64,000 nucleotides of DNA from Ferdinandcohnia sp036965045 (GTDB lineage Bacteria > Bacillota > Bacilli > Bacillales > Bacillaceae_L), in NCBI RefSeq assembly GCF_036965045.1, contig NZ_JBALOV010000032.1, forward strand, positions 72,804-136,803. The letters are read 5' to 3'. A program made the position numbers and the translations under genes. The notes beneath the pieces were generated by a model. That model was not told the DNA's origin. It worked only from the letters and a program-made list of their open reading frames with translations, and did not search any database. Of this stretch, positions 1 to 9,094 are shown one piece after another; the first letter of the stretch is position 1; every line of letters begins with the position of its first letter.

Positions 1-451
1 AGACCACTTAGTTGCAGCTTCAGATAAATCAATAACCATGCTTTCCAAAAGCAACACCGTCGCTGTCTTACTCCCGGGTACAACATTCTATCTTGGCAAG
101 GATACCTATGCTCGTGCAAGAAAAATGATTGATGAAGGAGTAGCTGTAGCTCTGGCAACCGATTTTAACCCTGGTAGCTGTGTAACTGAAAACTTACAGA
201 TGATTATGTCACTTGCTGCACTAAAATTAAAGATGACACCAGAAGAAATTTGGAATGCAGTTACCGTAAATGCCGCATATGCAATCGGTAAGGGTGGGAA
301 AACAGGAACACTTACAATCGGTCATGATGCAAGTTTTGTCCTATGGGATATCCCAAATTACATGTACATCCCCTATCATTTTGGCGTTAACCATACAAAT
401 CGTGTGTATATAAAAGGAAAAAAAGTATGGGGGAGAAATGACAATGTCTGA
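1..451 (+). CDS. hutI: Imidazolonepropionase, C-terminal part (cut by window start)
   Basis: This is the C-terminal ~150 residues of HutI, which hydrolyses imidazolonepropionate to formiminoglutamate in histidine degradation. The reading frame is open from base 2, so the true start lies left of the window; the internal ATG at 38 is not a start. Visible family features are the TDFNPGS segment carrying a metal/active-site Asp and a C-terminal amidohydrolase run (AVTVNAAYAIG) followed by the small composite domain. It overlaps hutG by 8 bases, the usual hut operon arrangement in Bacillus. Confidence 0.93.
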   Translation, partial: DHLVAASDKSITMLSKSNTVAVLLPGTTFYLGKDTYARARKMIDEGVAVALATDFNPGSCVTENLQMIMSLAALKLKMTPEEIWNAVTVNAAYAIGKGGKTGTLTIGHDASFVLWDIPNYMYIPYHFGVNHTNRVYIKGKKVWGRNDNV

Positions 452-1385
452 ATTTCGTTATTTAACACCAGGTCAACCAGCTATTTTTAAAGATCAATTT
501 GTAACGAAAGTGACGGAATCTATAACTCCATATCAAAATGGAGCCAAGGCGCATATCGGTATTATCGGTCTTCCAGCATCAAAGTCATCCATCTCAGCTT
601 CTCTCGCAGCGGATGCACCGAAAACGATCCGAAATGCACTAAACGCGTATTCTACTTATTCAGGGGAAAAGCATCAAGATTACAAGAATATAGCCATTTT
701 CGATTTTGGGGATGTTAACACCCATCCGACAAATCTTGCAGAAACTACTGAACGTTTATATCTCAGTGTACAAGAGATGCTTCAAACCAATGCATGTGAT
801 CGATATATAATGCTTGGTGGTGACCATGGAGTGAGCTATCCTTCAATTCGTGCATTTCAGGAGTATTATGGTAGGGTCGGAGTGATTCAATGGGATGCCC
901 ATCATGATGTACGGAATTTTGAGGATGGTGGAAGAACAAATGGAACTCCTTTTAGAAGTCTACTTGAGGGTGGTTATTTAAATGGAGAAGACCTTACTCA
1001 AATTGGGATTAGGGATTTTACGAATGCTAAGGAATACCACGAGTATGTAGATAAAAAGGGAGTCATGGTGTACACCATGGATGCTGTGGACCGCATTGGC
1101 ATTGTATCTATCATTCAAAAAGAAGTTGAACGATTAGCTCAAAAGGTTGATTTCATCTATCTTTCGGTAGATATGGACGTTGTGGATCAAGCCTTTGCCC
1201 CAGGCTGTCCAGCAATTGGACCTGGTGGTTTGACATCAAGAGAGCTTCTTACAAGCATTTCAGAAGCTGCAAAACATCCTAAGGTGAAAGCAATGGATAT
1301 CGTTGAAATTGATCCATCTAAAGATGTTCGCGATCTTACAAGTAGGCTTGCGGCTTATGCGATGATGCGTTTTATGTATACGTAA
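444..1385 (+). CDS. hutG: Formimidoylglutamase
   Basis: Arginase/ureohydrolase-family enzyme that hydrolyses N-formimidoylglutamate to glutamate and formamide, the last step of the Bacillus Hut pathway. The dinuclear manganese ligands are visible as GGDHG, WDAHHD and SVDMDV, in the usual order. The ATG at 444 is preferred over the one at 438 because the GGGGGAG ribosome site at 429-435 lies 8 bases from it. That gives 313 residues, near the usual HutG length. It is translationally coupled to hutI. A hairpin terminator follows, so hutG is the last gene of this operon here; no hutM permease follows. Confidence 0.95.
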   Translation: MSEFRYLTPGQPAIFKDQFVTKVTESITPYQNGAKAHIGIIGLPASKSSISASLAADAPKTIRNALNAYSTYSGEKHQDYKNIAIFDFGDVNTHPTNLAETTERLYLSVQEMLQTNACDRYIMLGGDHGVSYPSIRAFQEYYGRVGVIQWDAHHDVRNFEDGGRTNGTPFRSLLEGGYLNGEDLTQIGIRDFTNAKEYHEYVDKKGVMVYTMDAVDRIGIVSIIQKEVERLAQKVDFIYLSVDMDVVDQAFAPGCPAIGPGGLTSRELLTSISEAAKHPKVKAMDIVEIDPSKDVRDLTSRLAAYAMMRFMYT

Positions 1386-1403
1386 GTAGAGAATACTATT
1401 GGA

Positions 1404-1433
1404 AAAAGGAGATGACAACCTACATCTCCTTTT
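1404..1433 (+). terminator. Intrinsic terminator of hut operon
   Basis: Perfect 11-bp stem (AAAAGGAGATG / CATCTCCTTTT) with an 8-base loop; the right arm ends in four T. It closes the hutI-hutG transcript. Confidence 0.8.
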
Positions 1434-1458
1434 CTCATGTTAGAGAAGAGGTATCACA

Positions 1459-2244
1459 ATGAAGGAACATATTTTAGAAATTCTTAAACAAATCGAAACA
1501 GAATACGACGTCAAAATTCTTTATGCATGTGAAGCTGGAAGCCGAACGTGGGGACTATCATCCGAAGATAGCGATTATGATATACGGTTTATTTATCTCC
1601 ATAAAACAGATTGGTACCTTTCAATTGATCAAAAGCGGGACGTGCTAGAGGTTCCAAAACACGATCATGTAAAAAAAGATGTAAATCCTTTAATCGACAT
1701 GAGCGGATGGGAGCTTACAAAAGCACTTCGACTTTTTCGTAAATCGAATCCCACTCTATTGGAATGGTTGCATTCTAGCAGCATTTATAAAAAAGACAAT
1801 TCCTTTATCGATAAATTAAAAAAAATGGAACCTATAATCTTTTCAGAAATTCCATGTATCTACCACTATGTAAAAATGGCAAAGGGAAACTTCAAAACTG
1901 TTCAGGAAAAACATCAAAAACTAAAAACTTATTTAAACGTAATTCGTCCATTATTAATGGCTATGTCTATAAAAAAATACCATAGAATGAATAGTCTTAA
2001 TGTGAATGATTTAATCAAAGATCTACTACAAAATAACGAACGAAAACAAGATATAGAACAAATGATAAAAATGAAGACTGCTGGGCAAAGAGTAACGAAA
2101 CGAATACTAGCGATCGATACATTTATTGAAGAAGAAATTCAGTATTTAGAGCAATATGTATCAAAACTAGAGTATGACAGGCCAAATCCAACACAATTGC
2201 TTGACCAACTTTTTAGGGAAACGTTAGCGGATGCATGGAAATAG
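1459..2244 (+). CDS. Predicted nucleotidyltransferase (YcgL/RlaP-like family)
   Basis: 261-residue cytosolic protein with an N-terminal nucleotidyltransferase core. The GSRTWG motif near residue 27 is followed by SDYDIRF, the G-S-x-x-x-G ... D-x-D pattern of polymerase-beta-like NTases. The rest of the sequence is the helical C-terminal part seen in the B. subtilis YcgL group. Substrate is unknown. It starts 74 bases after hutG but past the hut terminator, so it is probably a separate unit. Ribosome site AGAGG lies just upstream of the ATG. Confidence 0.75.
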   Translation: MKEHILEILKQIETEYDVKILYACEAGSRTWGLSSEDSDYDIRFIYLHKTDWYLSIDQKRDVLEVPKHDHVKKDVNPLIDMSGWELTKALRLFRKSNPTLLEWLHSSSIYKKDNSFIDKLKKMEPIIFSEIPCIYHYVKMAKGNFKTVQEKHQKLKTYLNVIRPLLMAMSIKKYHRMNSLNVNDLIKDLLQNNERKQDIEQMIKMKTAGQRVTKRILAIDTFIEEEIQYLEQYVSKLEYDRPNPTQLLDQLFRETLADAWK

Positions 2245-2260
2245 GGAGTTATCCCTTTTT
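2243..2260 (+). terminator. Weak short terminator hairpin
   Basis: AGGGA / TCCCT with a GTTA loop followed by a T run. It sits between the convergent NTase gene and the small minus-strand gene at 2261. Confidence 0.45.
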
Positions 2261-2416
2261 CTATGCGATTTTTTCATCAGAATCATCGTCAATTTTCTTT
2301 AAATGTGTATGTGTAACATCCCAGTAATAAACTCTAGGAAGTCCCCAATGGAGCCAATATTCATGAACTAAGGTTGCCCCAACAAATAATATCATTTGAA
2401 TGTCCAGCTGTTTCAA
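2261..2416 (-). CDS. Small uncharacterised protein, 51 aa
   Basis: TTG-start reading frame of 51 residues with a clear ribosome site (AGGGGG, 8 bases before the TTG). The N-terminal half is hydrophobic and aromatic (MILFVGATLVHEYW, GLPRVYYW); the C-terminal tail is charged and acidic (KIDDDSDEK). I do not recognise the family. A membrane-associated peptide is possible but is only inference. Support is the ribosome site, codon-like composition and position between terminators. Confidence 0.5.
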   Translation of the reverse strand: MKQLDIQMILFVGATLVHEYWLHWGLPRVYYWDVTHTHLKKIDDDSDEKIA

Positions 2417-2482
2417 TCAAATCGCCCCCTTCAAAATAGTATACGGGCAGTCGAAGTTGTCCAATAACCATGTATTTAAATT

Positions 2483-2522
2483 AAAAAAACCCGTTCCATA
2501 ATTACAAATGCAGGAACAGGTC
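2483..2522 (-). terminator. Minus-strand intrinsic terminator
   Basis: On the minus strand the arms CCTGTTCC / GGAACGGG (one G-T pair) are followed by seven T. It lies just after the small basic gene at 2552-2683. Confidence 0.75.
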
Positions 2523-2551
2523 AAATATGTACCGGTACGAAAATTCGTTCG

Positions 2552-2683
2552 TTATTTGTTTTTCCGCTTCTCTCGGGCAGCTTTTTTCCTTGCCTTTTTA
2601 CTCATGCCTTGCTCCGCGCCAAATTCCGTGTCCATACTATTTGCTCCTGTTTGCGGCTGATTGTTTTTATTTTTACTGGCCAT
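2552..2683 (-). CDS. Small basic spore-type protein, 43 aa
   Basis: 43-residue frame behind a near-consensus AAAGGAGG ribosome site. It begins MASKNKNNQPQTGANSM, has a central TEFGAEQ segment and a very basic tail (SKKARKKAAREKRKNK). The length, Gln/Asn-rich head and Lys/Arg tail are like minor small acid-soluble spore proteins of Bacillus, and TEFGAEQ loosely recalls gamma-type SASP repeats. I cannot assign it to a named family. It has its own terminator. A false start reading into the FAD oxidoreductase lies on the opposite strand. Confidence 0.65.
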   Translation of the reverse strand: MASKNKNNQPQTGANSMDTEFGAEQGMSKKARKKAAREKRKNK

Positions 2684-2865
2684 ATATTATTCCTCCTTTC
2701 GTTCATTTAATACGCTGTTTTTATGTATTTCCTATATTTAACAGCGTTATGTATATCATGTATAAAAAAACAGAAAAATATACAAATTTCGACAAAAAGA
2801 TGTTTTACAACACCTTTTTTAGTAAAATTAGCTACATATCTAACTATAGAAGGGACTTTGAAACC

Positions 2866-3987
2866 ATGACAACTTATCTTGTAATTGGGGCTGGGATTCT
2901 TGGTGCGTCGACAGCCTATCATCTTGCAAAAGCAGGTATGCAGGTAACAATTGTCGACCGACAGGATTCAGGTCAAGCTACTGACGCTGCAGCCGGAATT
3001 GTCTGTCCATGGATTTCCCAGCGTCGCAATAAAGCGTGGTACAATTTAGCGAAAGCAGGTGCAAAATATTATTCAACTTTAATAAGCGAGCTTGAAGCAA
3101 TGGGTGAAACGAATACTGGATATAAAAAAGTTGGAGCAATTAGTCTTCATTTTGACCAAAATAAGCTAGATAAAATGGAAGAACGGGCCCATACTCGACG
3201 GGAAGATGCACCAGAAATCGGAGAAATTACACGTCTATCCATTGATGAAACAACTGATTTATTTCCTCCTCTTTCGAAAGAATTTTCTTCTGTGAAAATT
3301 AGTGGAGCAGCACGAGTAAATGGGCGGGAACTCCGTAATGCTTTGATTCGTGCTGCTAAGCAGCATGGTGCATTTGTACAAAAAGGATCTGCAACTTTAG
3401 TAAAAGAAGATGGCAATGTAATTGGTGTAAAAATAGGTGATAATGTGTTAGGAGCGGATAAAATCATTGTAACAGCTGGAGTTTGGGCAAATGAATTGCT
3501 TAAGCCAATTGGTATCGATTTTCAAGTTTCTTCACAGAAAGCCCAAATTGTACACCTAGGCCTCAGCGATACAAATACAGGCAGCTGGCCGGTTGTAATG
3601 CCACCAAATGACCAATACATAGTAGCCTTTGATGATGGAAGAATTGTTGTTGGTGCTACACACGAAAATGATAAAGGAATAGATTATAGAGTAACTGCAG
3701 GTGGCCTTCATGAAATTTTCGATAAGGCTCTAAATATTGCTCCTGGCTTATCAGAAGGAACGGTTCTGGAAACGAGAGTAGGTTTTCGACCGTTCACTCC
3801 AGACTTTCTCCCAGTTATCGGGGGTGTTCCTGGCTATCAAAACCTTATTGTCGCAAACGGTCTTGGAGCTTCAGGTTTAACTGTTGGCCCATTTTTAGGC
3901 GGGGAACTAGCAAAGCTTGCAATGGAAATACCACTCGAACTGGATTTAAATCTGTATCCCGTTAAAGGTGCAATTAAATCAATTTAA
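2866..3987 (+). CDS. FAD-dependent oxidoreductase, DAO/DadA family
   Basis: 373-residue flavoprotein of the glycine oxidase / D-amino-acid dehydrogenase superfamily. The N-terminal Rossmann motif is VIGAGILGASTAYHL. The C-terminal FAD contacts include TRVGFRPFTPDFLPVIG and the NGLGASGLTVGP segment. It likely oxidises an amine or D-amino acid, but the substrate is not predictable. The frame is open upstream to 2527, but the ATG at 2866 is chosen: it follows AGAAGGGA and starts directly at the Rossmann fold, and the upstream extension is cysteine/aromatic junk antisense to a small gene. It is monocistronic with its own terminator. Confidence 0.88.
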   Translation: MTTYLVIGAGILGASTAYHLAKAGMQVTIVDRQDSGQATDAAAGIVCPWISQRRNKAWYNLAKAGAKYYSTLISELEAMGETNTGYKKVGAISLHFDQNKLDKMEERAHTRREDAPEIGEITRLSIDETTDLFPPLSKEFSSVKISGAARVNGRELRNALIRAAKQHGAFVQKGSATLVKEDGNVIGVKIGDNVLGADKIIVTAGVWANELLKPIGIDFQVSSQKAQIVHLGLSDTNTGSWPVVMPPNDQYIVAFDDGRIVVGATHENDKGIDYRVTAGGLHEIFDKALNIAPGLSEGTVLETRVGFRPFTPDFLPVIGGVPGYQNLIVANGLGASGLTVGPFLGGELAKLAMEIPLELDLNLYPVKGAIKSI

Positions 3988-4002
3988 TCAATTGATAATC
4001 GA

Positions 4003-4045
4003 ATCAGCCTGATTCCAACAAAAGGAATCGGGCTGATATCTTTTT
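4003..4045 (+). terminator. Intrinsic terminator
   Basis: 14-bp stem with one G-T pair (ATCAGCCTGATTCC / GGAATCGGGCTGAT), 7-base loop, then TTTTT. It ends the FAD oxidoreductase transcript. Confidence 0.85.
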
Positions 4046-4160
4046 ACCCTCCACAAACTAGAAATTATTTCTAAAATAATACAGAAAAACTTCCAGAATA
4101 ATGTTAAAATAGGCGGTATTAGCAAACAACTTTTTCAAATTTAAACAGGGGGATGGCAGA

Positions 4161-5075
4161 TTGAACACAAAATTTTCACGACCTAAGGGGTTTGGGGAAA
4201 TCCTTGACCTCACATTTAGTTTGAGTAAAAATCGATTTCGAGACCTTTTTACGATTTTACTTATTTTTATGGGACCAGTATACATACTCGAAGCGCTAAT
4301 ATTATTAGCATCGGGAACAAGTTTTTTTAGAGAAGTTGGACCAGGAGATGACTGGATATCACAAATCGCGAATAGTTTTGATGAAACAGTTGTAGCCGAA
4401 AATATAGGGTTAGGAGCAGCTTTAGGAACAATGTTTACCGGTTTTCTAGCCTTAATTTTATTTCCTGTTGCAGAAGCTGCAATTTTACTAGCCTTAAATC
4501 ATATCCGTAAGGACGAAGAATTTACAATCAGTTCCGTTATTAAAAAAGCCTTTACGCGATTTTGGGCAATGCTAGGGAGTAATATTTTGTTCGGTCTCAT
4601 TGTATTTGGGTTTTTCTTTATTTTCAGCTTAATAGTGGTCCCTATTGGTATTTTTGGTGCGGTTGCAATTCCTATTCTTGGCATCCTCTTCGCCATCGTA
4701 TTAGGATTAGGGCTCTTTGTTGGGATCGGTTATTTACTTACGCGTTGGAGTTTTTATTTTGGTTCGGTTGTATTAGACTATGAATCTCCTGGTCTTTCAA
4801 GAAGTTGGCATCTATCTAAGAAACGCGGCTGGGTTTTATTTGGGTTATATATTATTTTCTTTTTAATTATTAGTGCAATTAGTTTTGCAGTTGAAGGGAC
4901 ATTTGGCATCTTTTTAGGGAATAGCGTTCTACTGACTTTAATTGTTAACTTAACAACCATTTTTACAACCTTGGTGTTCGCTGTAGGATACAGTGTTATG
5001 TACCTGGATGCGAAGGTTCGACATGATGCAGAGGATTTAGATGAAATGATTGAGGGGTTCAATGAACCAAGATAA
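4161..5075 (+). CDS. Multi-pass membrane protein, first gene of MoxR/DUF58 cluster
   Basis: 304-residue protein with about six long hydrophobic segments and a short charged tail. The soluble N-terminus (RPKGFGEILDLTFSLSKNRF) resembles the start of bacterial membrane proteins with a glycerophosphodiesterase-type membrane domain. The TTG start at 4161 follows AGGGGG with 9-base spacing. It is the first of five genes that touch or overlap, so it probably works with the MoxR ATPase system; its own role is unknown. Confidence 0.75.
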   Translation: MNTKFSRPKGFGEILDLTFSLSKNRFRDLFTILLIFMGPVYILEALILLASGTSFFREVGPGDDWISQIANSFDETVVAENIGLGAALGTMFTGFLALILFPVAEAAILLALNHIRKDEEFTISSVIKKAFTRFWAMLGSNILFGLIVFGFFFIFSLIVVPIGIFGAVAIPILGILFAIVLGLGLFVGIGYLLTRWSFYFGSVVLDYESPGLSRSWHLSKKRGWVLFGLYIIFFLIISAISFAVEGTFGIFLGNSVLLTLIVNLTTIFTTLVFAVGYSVMYLDAKVRHDAEDLDEMIEGFNEPR

Positions 5076-5088
5076 GTGGTGATAAACA

Positions 5089-5745
5089 TTGGGACAAATG
5101 AATGATGCAAAGGAACGGATTGAAGAAATTCTAAATGGAAAAGAATATCGAATTTATTATGATGAATCAAGGAATGTGTTTCAGGAATGGTGGAATCGGG
5201 TAAAAAAGTGGTTAGCCGAATTTTTAGAAAATATATTTCCGTCCATTGAGTCAGGAAGCAGTGCAGCAGAAGTAGTGCTAGTCCTTATCATTCTTGCAGC
5301 CCTTCTGCTCTTAGGTATTGCTGTCTTTTTACTCCTACGAAATAAAAGGAGAAGTACAAACTTAGGTAAACATAAGCCTCTTCATTCAGCCGAGGAATTA
5401 AGCTGGACATATCAAAGGCACCTACAAGAGGCATTACTGTACGAAGAAAAACAAAATTATTCTCCTGCAACTAGACATCTATTTTTAGCACTTCTTTTGC
5501 TTTTCCATGAAAAAGAATGGTTAGAAGCTAAATTGTGGAAAACAAACTGGGAGTATTACGATGAACTCCGCAAAGTAAAACAGGCTTGGGCTGATGAATT
5601 TTATGATTTGGCCTTAGTGTTTGATGAGGTTGCATATGGGGAATATGAGATTGATATAGACGGATATAATCGATTTCGGGAAACAGCTTTTGTTTGGCTA
5701 GAACACGCAGAAGGAGGAAAGGGGAAGCATTATGCAAAACCGTAA
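5089..5745 (+). CDS. DUF4129-type membrane protein
   Basis: 218 residues: a soluble N-terminal region, one strong transmembrane helix at about 62-83, and a cytosolic C-terminal helical domain (SPATRHLFLALLLLFHEKEWL...) typical of DUF4129 proteins found with MoxR/DUF58 genes. A TTG start at 5089 has an AAGTGGTG-like ribosome site; the next ATG is three codons in. It starts 13 bases after the upstream gene and overlaps the next by 14 bases. Function unknown; in related clusters the family is linked to cell-envelope or transglutaminase-like processes. Confidence 0.75.
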   Translation: MGQMNDAKERIEEILNGKEYRIYYDESRNVFQEWWNRVKKWLAEFLENIFPSIESGSSAAEVVLVLIILAALLLLGIAVFLLLRNKRRSTNLGKHKPLHSAEELSWTYQRHLQEALLYEEKQNYSPATRHLFLALLLLFHEKEWLEAKLWKTNWEYYDELRKVKQAWADEFYDLALVFDEVAYGEYEIDIDGYNRFRETAFVWLEHAEGGKGKHYAKP

Positions 5746-6859
5746 AGTATGGATCACCTTATTTGGGCTTATCGCGCTTCTCTTCTTTCTAACGCATTTT
5801 ATTGAATCATATAACGCAAAGGCGTATCCACATTATGTGTCTGATTCTCCTTCTCCAACAGGTGTAAAGGCGATTTATACATATTTAAATGATGAGCATA
5901 CAGTTAAAAGGTGGTCCCATTCACCAAACCTTTTAACGACAAAAGATACGAATCAAATACTAATTATGGTGGAGCCATATTTTACACCCGAACAGGAACA
6001 AGTGGACGGATATCTTGATTTTATGAAAGCAGGGAACAAGATCATTTTATTCAAAGAAAATCCACGGGGAATGTTCGACATTAAAACTCTACCTGTAAAT
6101 GTAGACCCTCTTCATGAAGATGCAGTTACCATTAAAAATAAAGACGGGAAAGAATTTGATGCGTTTTTTCAAGCTACAAACAGAATCCTTCCAGGTGAAA
6201 AAGAAAAGGTGCTATTTGAGGATGAAGCAGGTGTAATTGTGACAAGTCGAAAGGTTGGAGATGGTGAACTGATAACGACCATTTCTCCGGAATGGATGTT
6301 GAATGGCAATCTATCAAATTATGACCATGTCACACTTATATTATCGTTAATCGAGGATAAAAATGCATCGATTTATTATTTTGATGAATATATTCATGGA
6401 CCGAAAAACGCCTCTACAGTCACATCCTTATACCCAGCCTGGTTTTTAGTATTGCTGTTACAAAGTGGATTAATTGTTTTACTTTTGCTTTGGTACAAAG
6501 GAAAACGGTTTGGTCCAATTGTTATACCTAGGGAGGAAACAGTCAGATTTAGTGACGAAGGTATACAAGCATTAAGCGCATGGTATTTAAGAGGAAGTTA
6601 CTACCATGAATCATTAAATATTCAGGCTGATTACGTGAAGCAGCTTTTACACGAGAAATGGGGAATTCCAATTCATCGAGATTGGACGGAGTTAACCAAA
6701 AAATTAGATCAACGATGGTCTGGAAAGAAGGAACAGGAAATTAAGCGATACTTGCAAGAGTTAACAAAGGTTTTAAAAAATGAAAAACTTCCAAAACATG
6801 ATTATTTGGTATGGTCAAAGAACTTGGATGAATTACGAAAAGAGGTGGAGAAAGGATGA
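5732..6859 (+). CDS. DUF4350 domain membrane protein
   Basis: 375 residues with an N-terminal transmembrane anchor (about 7-24), an extracytoplasmic DUF4350-like region beginning with the SPSPTGVKAIYTYL segment, a second transmembrane helix near 230-250, and a basic cytosolic C-terminal domain ending in a charged helix. DUF4350 proteins recur beside MoxR ATPases and DUF58 proteins. It overlaps the gene before by 14 bases and the moxR gene by 4 (ATGA), so translation is coupled. Confidence 0.78.
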   Translation: MQNRKVWITLFGLIALLFFLTHFIESYNAKAYPHYVSDSPSPTGVKAIYTYLNDEHTVKRWSHSPNLLTTKDTNQILIMVEPYFTPEQEQVDGYLDFMKAGNKIILFKENPRGMFDIKTLPVNVDPLHEDAVTIKNKDGKEFDAFFQATNRILPGEKEKVLFEDEAGVIVTSRKVGDGELITTISPEWMLNGNLSNYDHVTLILSLIEDKNASIYYFDEYIHGPKNASTVTSLYPAWFLVLLLQSGLIVLLLLWYKGKRFGPIVIPREETVRFSDEGIQALSAWYLRGSYYHESLNIQADYVKQLLHEKWGIPIHRDWTELTKKLDQRWSGKKEQEIKRYLQELTKVLKNEKLPKHDYLVWSKNLDELRKEVEKG

Positions 6860-7785
6860 AACCGCAACTTGCATCCTTACTTGAGAAATACGAACAACAA
6901 ATACTAGGTCAGAATAGGAATTTACGACTTTTACTTTCGGCAATTCTAGCTGGTGGGCATGTCTTGATTGAAGGCGTTCCAGGAACAGGAAAAACACAAA
7001 TGGTGCGAACTCTCGCTGCCTTACTCGGTGGTGATTTTAGCCGTATCCAGTTTACTCCAGACCTTTTACCAAGTGATATCACCGGAAGTATGATTTACAA
7101 CATGAAGGAAGGTCATTTTGAGACATTAAAAGGACCTGTTTTTACGAATATCCTTTTAGCCGATGAAATTAACCGTACACCTGCCAAAACCCAAGCTGCA
7201 TTGTTAGAAGCAATGGAAGAAAAACAAGTTACAATTCAAGGTGAGACATACAAATTACCTGATGTATTCTTTGTTGTTGCAACACAAAACCCAATTGAGT
7301 TTGAGGGGACCTATCGGTTACCAGAGGCGCAACAGGACCGATTTTTGTTTAAACTTCAAATTGATTTCCCAGCTTTTAATGAAGAAAAAAATGTGGTAAA
7401 ACAAGTGGTTGAACAGAGTTTCAATAGTCAAAATTCATCACATGTACTTGACTTAAGTGCCTTTTTATCGATACGAAAGGAAATTGAAAGAGTTATTTTG
7501 GGTGACGGTGTACTTGATTACATCATGCAAATTGTCCGGAAAACAAGGGAATCTGAAACCATCCGATATGGAGCAAGTACAAGGGCAGCTATCTCAATTG
7601 CAAAAGCGGCACAGGCTTGGGCATATCTAACTGACCGAGATTATGTCACTCCAGATGATGTCAAAATGGTCTCAAAGCCTGCCTTAAGGCATCGAATTCA
7701 GTTATCTCCACATGCAGAATTGGAGGGAATCACCATTGACGAAATCATTGAAGAGCTTGTGGGATCGGTTCCTGTTCCTAGATAG
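6856..7785 (+). CDS. MoxR-family AAA ATPase
   Basis: 309-residue AAA+ ATPase (AAA_3 plus lid domain). Walker A is GVPGTGKT near residue 41, Walker B is LLADEINR near 103, sensor-1 is ATQNP, followed by the RLPEAQQDRF segment. MoxR ATPases act as chaperones that mature or remodel partner proteins, commonly encoded with a DUF58 protein as here. ATGA overlap with the DUF4350 gene and overlap with the DUF58 gene place it in the centre of the operon. Confidence 0.93.
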   Translation: MKPQLASLLEKYEQQILGQNRNLRLLLSAILAGGHVLIEGVPGTGKTQMVRTLAALLGGDFSRIQFTPDLLPSDITGSMIYNMKEGHFETLKGPVFTNILLADEINRTPAKTQAALLEAMEEKQVTIQGETYKLPDVFFVVATQNPIEFEGTYRLPEAQQDRFLFKLQIDFPAFNEEKNVVKQVVEQSFNSQNSSHVLDLSAFLSIRKEIERVILGDGVLDYIMQIVRKTRESETIRYGASTRAAISIAKAAQAWAYLTDRDYVTPDDVKMVSKPALRHRIQLSPHAELEGITIDEIIEELVGSVPVPR

Positions 7786-9094
7786 AGGTGTCCTGCCTAC
7801 AACGCGATTGATTTTAGTTTTATTATTACTTTCAATTGGATTTTTGGTGATGTCTTTCTTCGACCTTTCGTGGGGAATCATCATTGGTCTAAATATATTT
7901 GTTATTTTTGGAAGTTTAGTTGATTTATTCTTTTCACCAAGAAAAAAGCATTTGTCTGCAACTCGCAAATTAGAGTCTGAAATAGAAAGAGGAATATCAA
8001 CTCAAATCGAGATTGAAATAACGAATAATTCTACATATGGTCTTTCGTATCGATTCGTAGATGGTATTCCTAGTTCCTTTACTAATGTTTTTCCTATCAC
8101 AGGGACAATTTCTAGTGTAACAACTACAAAAATCACATATGAAACAGTTGCATTGGAGCGCGGTGATTATCAAATTAACAAACTATATTTTCGATACAAG
8201 AGCTTACTAGGTTTATGGGAAAAACAACTTACTTTTCCGATAATAAATCAAGTGAAAGTAATTCCTGATCTCTCAGAAACTAGGCAGTACCTAGAAAATG
8301 CACAGAAATTTTTATTATATGAAGGAGTAAAAATCCGTAAGCAACAAACTGGAACAGGAGAGTTTTCAAAAATAAGGAGCTATGTTGTTGGAGATGATTC
8401 TCGCACAATCAACTGGAGGCAGACCGCAAAGCTTCAGGAAGTTATGACAAATGAATATGAACCAGAGCATGGAAAGTATATTACGATATTACTTGATTGC
8501 GGAAGAATGATGGGGGCGGAGTTGGAGAAGGGGAATCGTATTGAAAGAGCAATCGAATCGGCTATTACTGTTGCCGCAGCAGCTCTTCAAAACGGCGATC
8601 ATGTATCGATACTAGCATTTTCAACGGATGTGAAGGTATTTGTCCCAGCCGGAAAAGGAATTGCACACCTTCAAACAATTTTAAAAGGTATTTATCATTT
8701 AAAGGTGGATGCAGTTGAATCCAATTACGGTGCTGTTTTGTCTTATCTAGAAACGGTTCAAAAGAAGCGAAGCCTTCTATTATTATTTAGCGATATCCAT
8801 AGCTTTGTTCGGGAAGAAAGTGCCTTGGTTTATTTGCGGAAATTACGTCAACGGCATTATTTTTTAATGATTGGAGTGGAGGATGCAACGCTTAACAAGA
8901 GGATAAATGATAACCCGATAAATGTTCAAATAGCAATGCTAAAAAGTATGGCACAGCAACAGATGCTTTTGAAAAAGAGGGAAAAACGAAAATGGGAAAA
9001 CCAAGGCCTCATGATGGTTGAGGCCAAAGAGGATACCTTAGCTGCAACAGCTGTTTCCTATTATATTGAGATTATGAACCGGAATTTGCTGTAG
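7736..9094 (+). CDS. DUF58 domain protein (MoxR partner)
   Basis: 452 residues: two N-terminal transmembrane helices, a beta-rich middle region, and the DUF58 core with the signature DSRTINWRQTAK, then a von Willebrand A-like region beginning LLDCGRMMG. These proteins are standard partners of MoxR ATPases. The TTG at 7736 is preferred because GGAGGG lies 8 bases upstream; the in-frame ATG at 7712 has no ribosome site. The 5' end overlaps moxR by 50 bases. The last 23 bases overlap the convergent SpoIIM-family gene. Confidence 0.88.
   Translation: MTKSLKSLWDRFLFLDRGVLPTTRLILVLLLLSIGFLVMSFFDLSWGIIIGLNIFVIFGSLVDLFFSPRKKHLSATRKLESEIERGISTQIEIEITNNSTYGLSYRFVDGIPSSFTNVFPITGTISSVTTTKITYETVALERGDYQINKLYFRYKSLLGLWEKQLTFPIINQVKVIPDLSETRQYLENAQKFLLYEGVKIRKQQTGTGEFSKIRSYVVGDDSRTINWRQTAKLQEVMTNEYEPEHGKYITILLDCGRMMGAELEKGNRIERAIESAITVAAAALQNGDHVSILAFSTDVKVFVPAGKGIAHLQTILKGIYHLKVDAVESNYGAVLSYLETVQKKRSLLLLFSDIHSFVREESALVYLRKLRQRHYFLMIGVEDATLNKRINDNPINVQIAMLKSMAQQQMLLKKREKRKWENQGLMMVEAKEDTLAATAVSYYIEIMNRNLL

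Noticed and set aside
2527..2865. N-terminal extension of the FAD oxidoreductase
   Set aside because: Aromatic and cysteine-rich with no ribosome site, antisense to a small gene with a strong ribosome site; the ATG at 2866 starts at the Rossmann fold.
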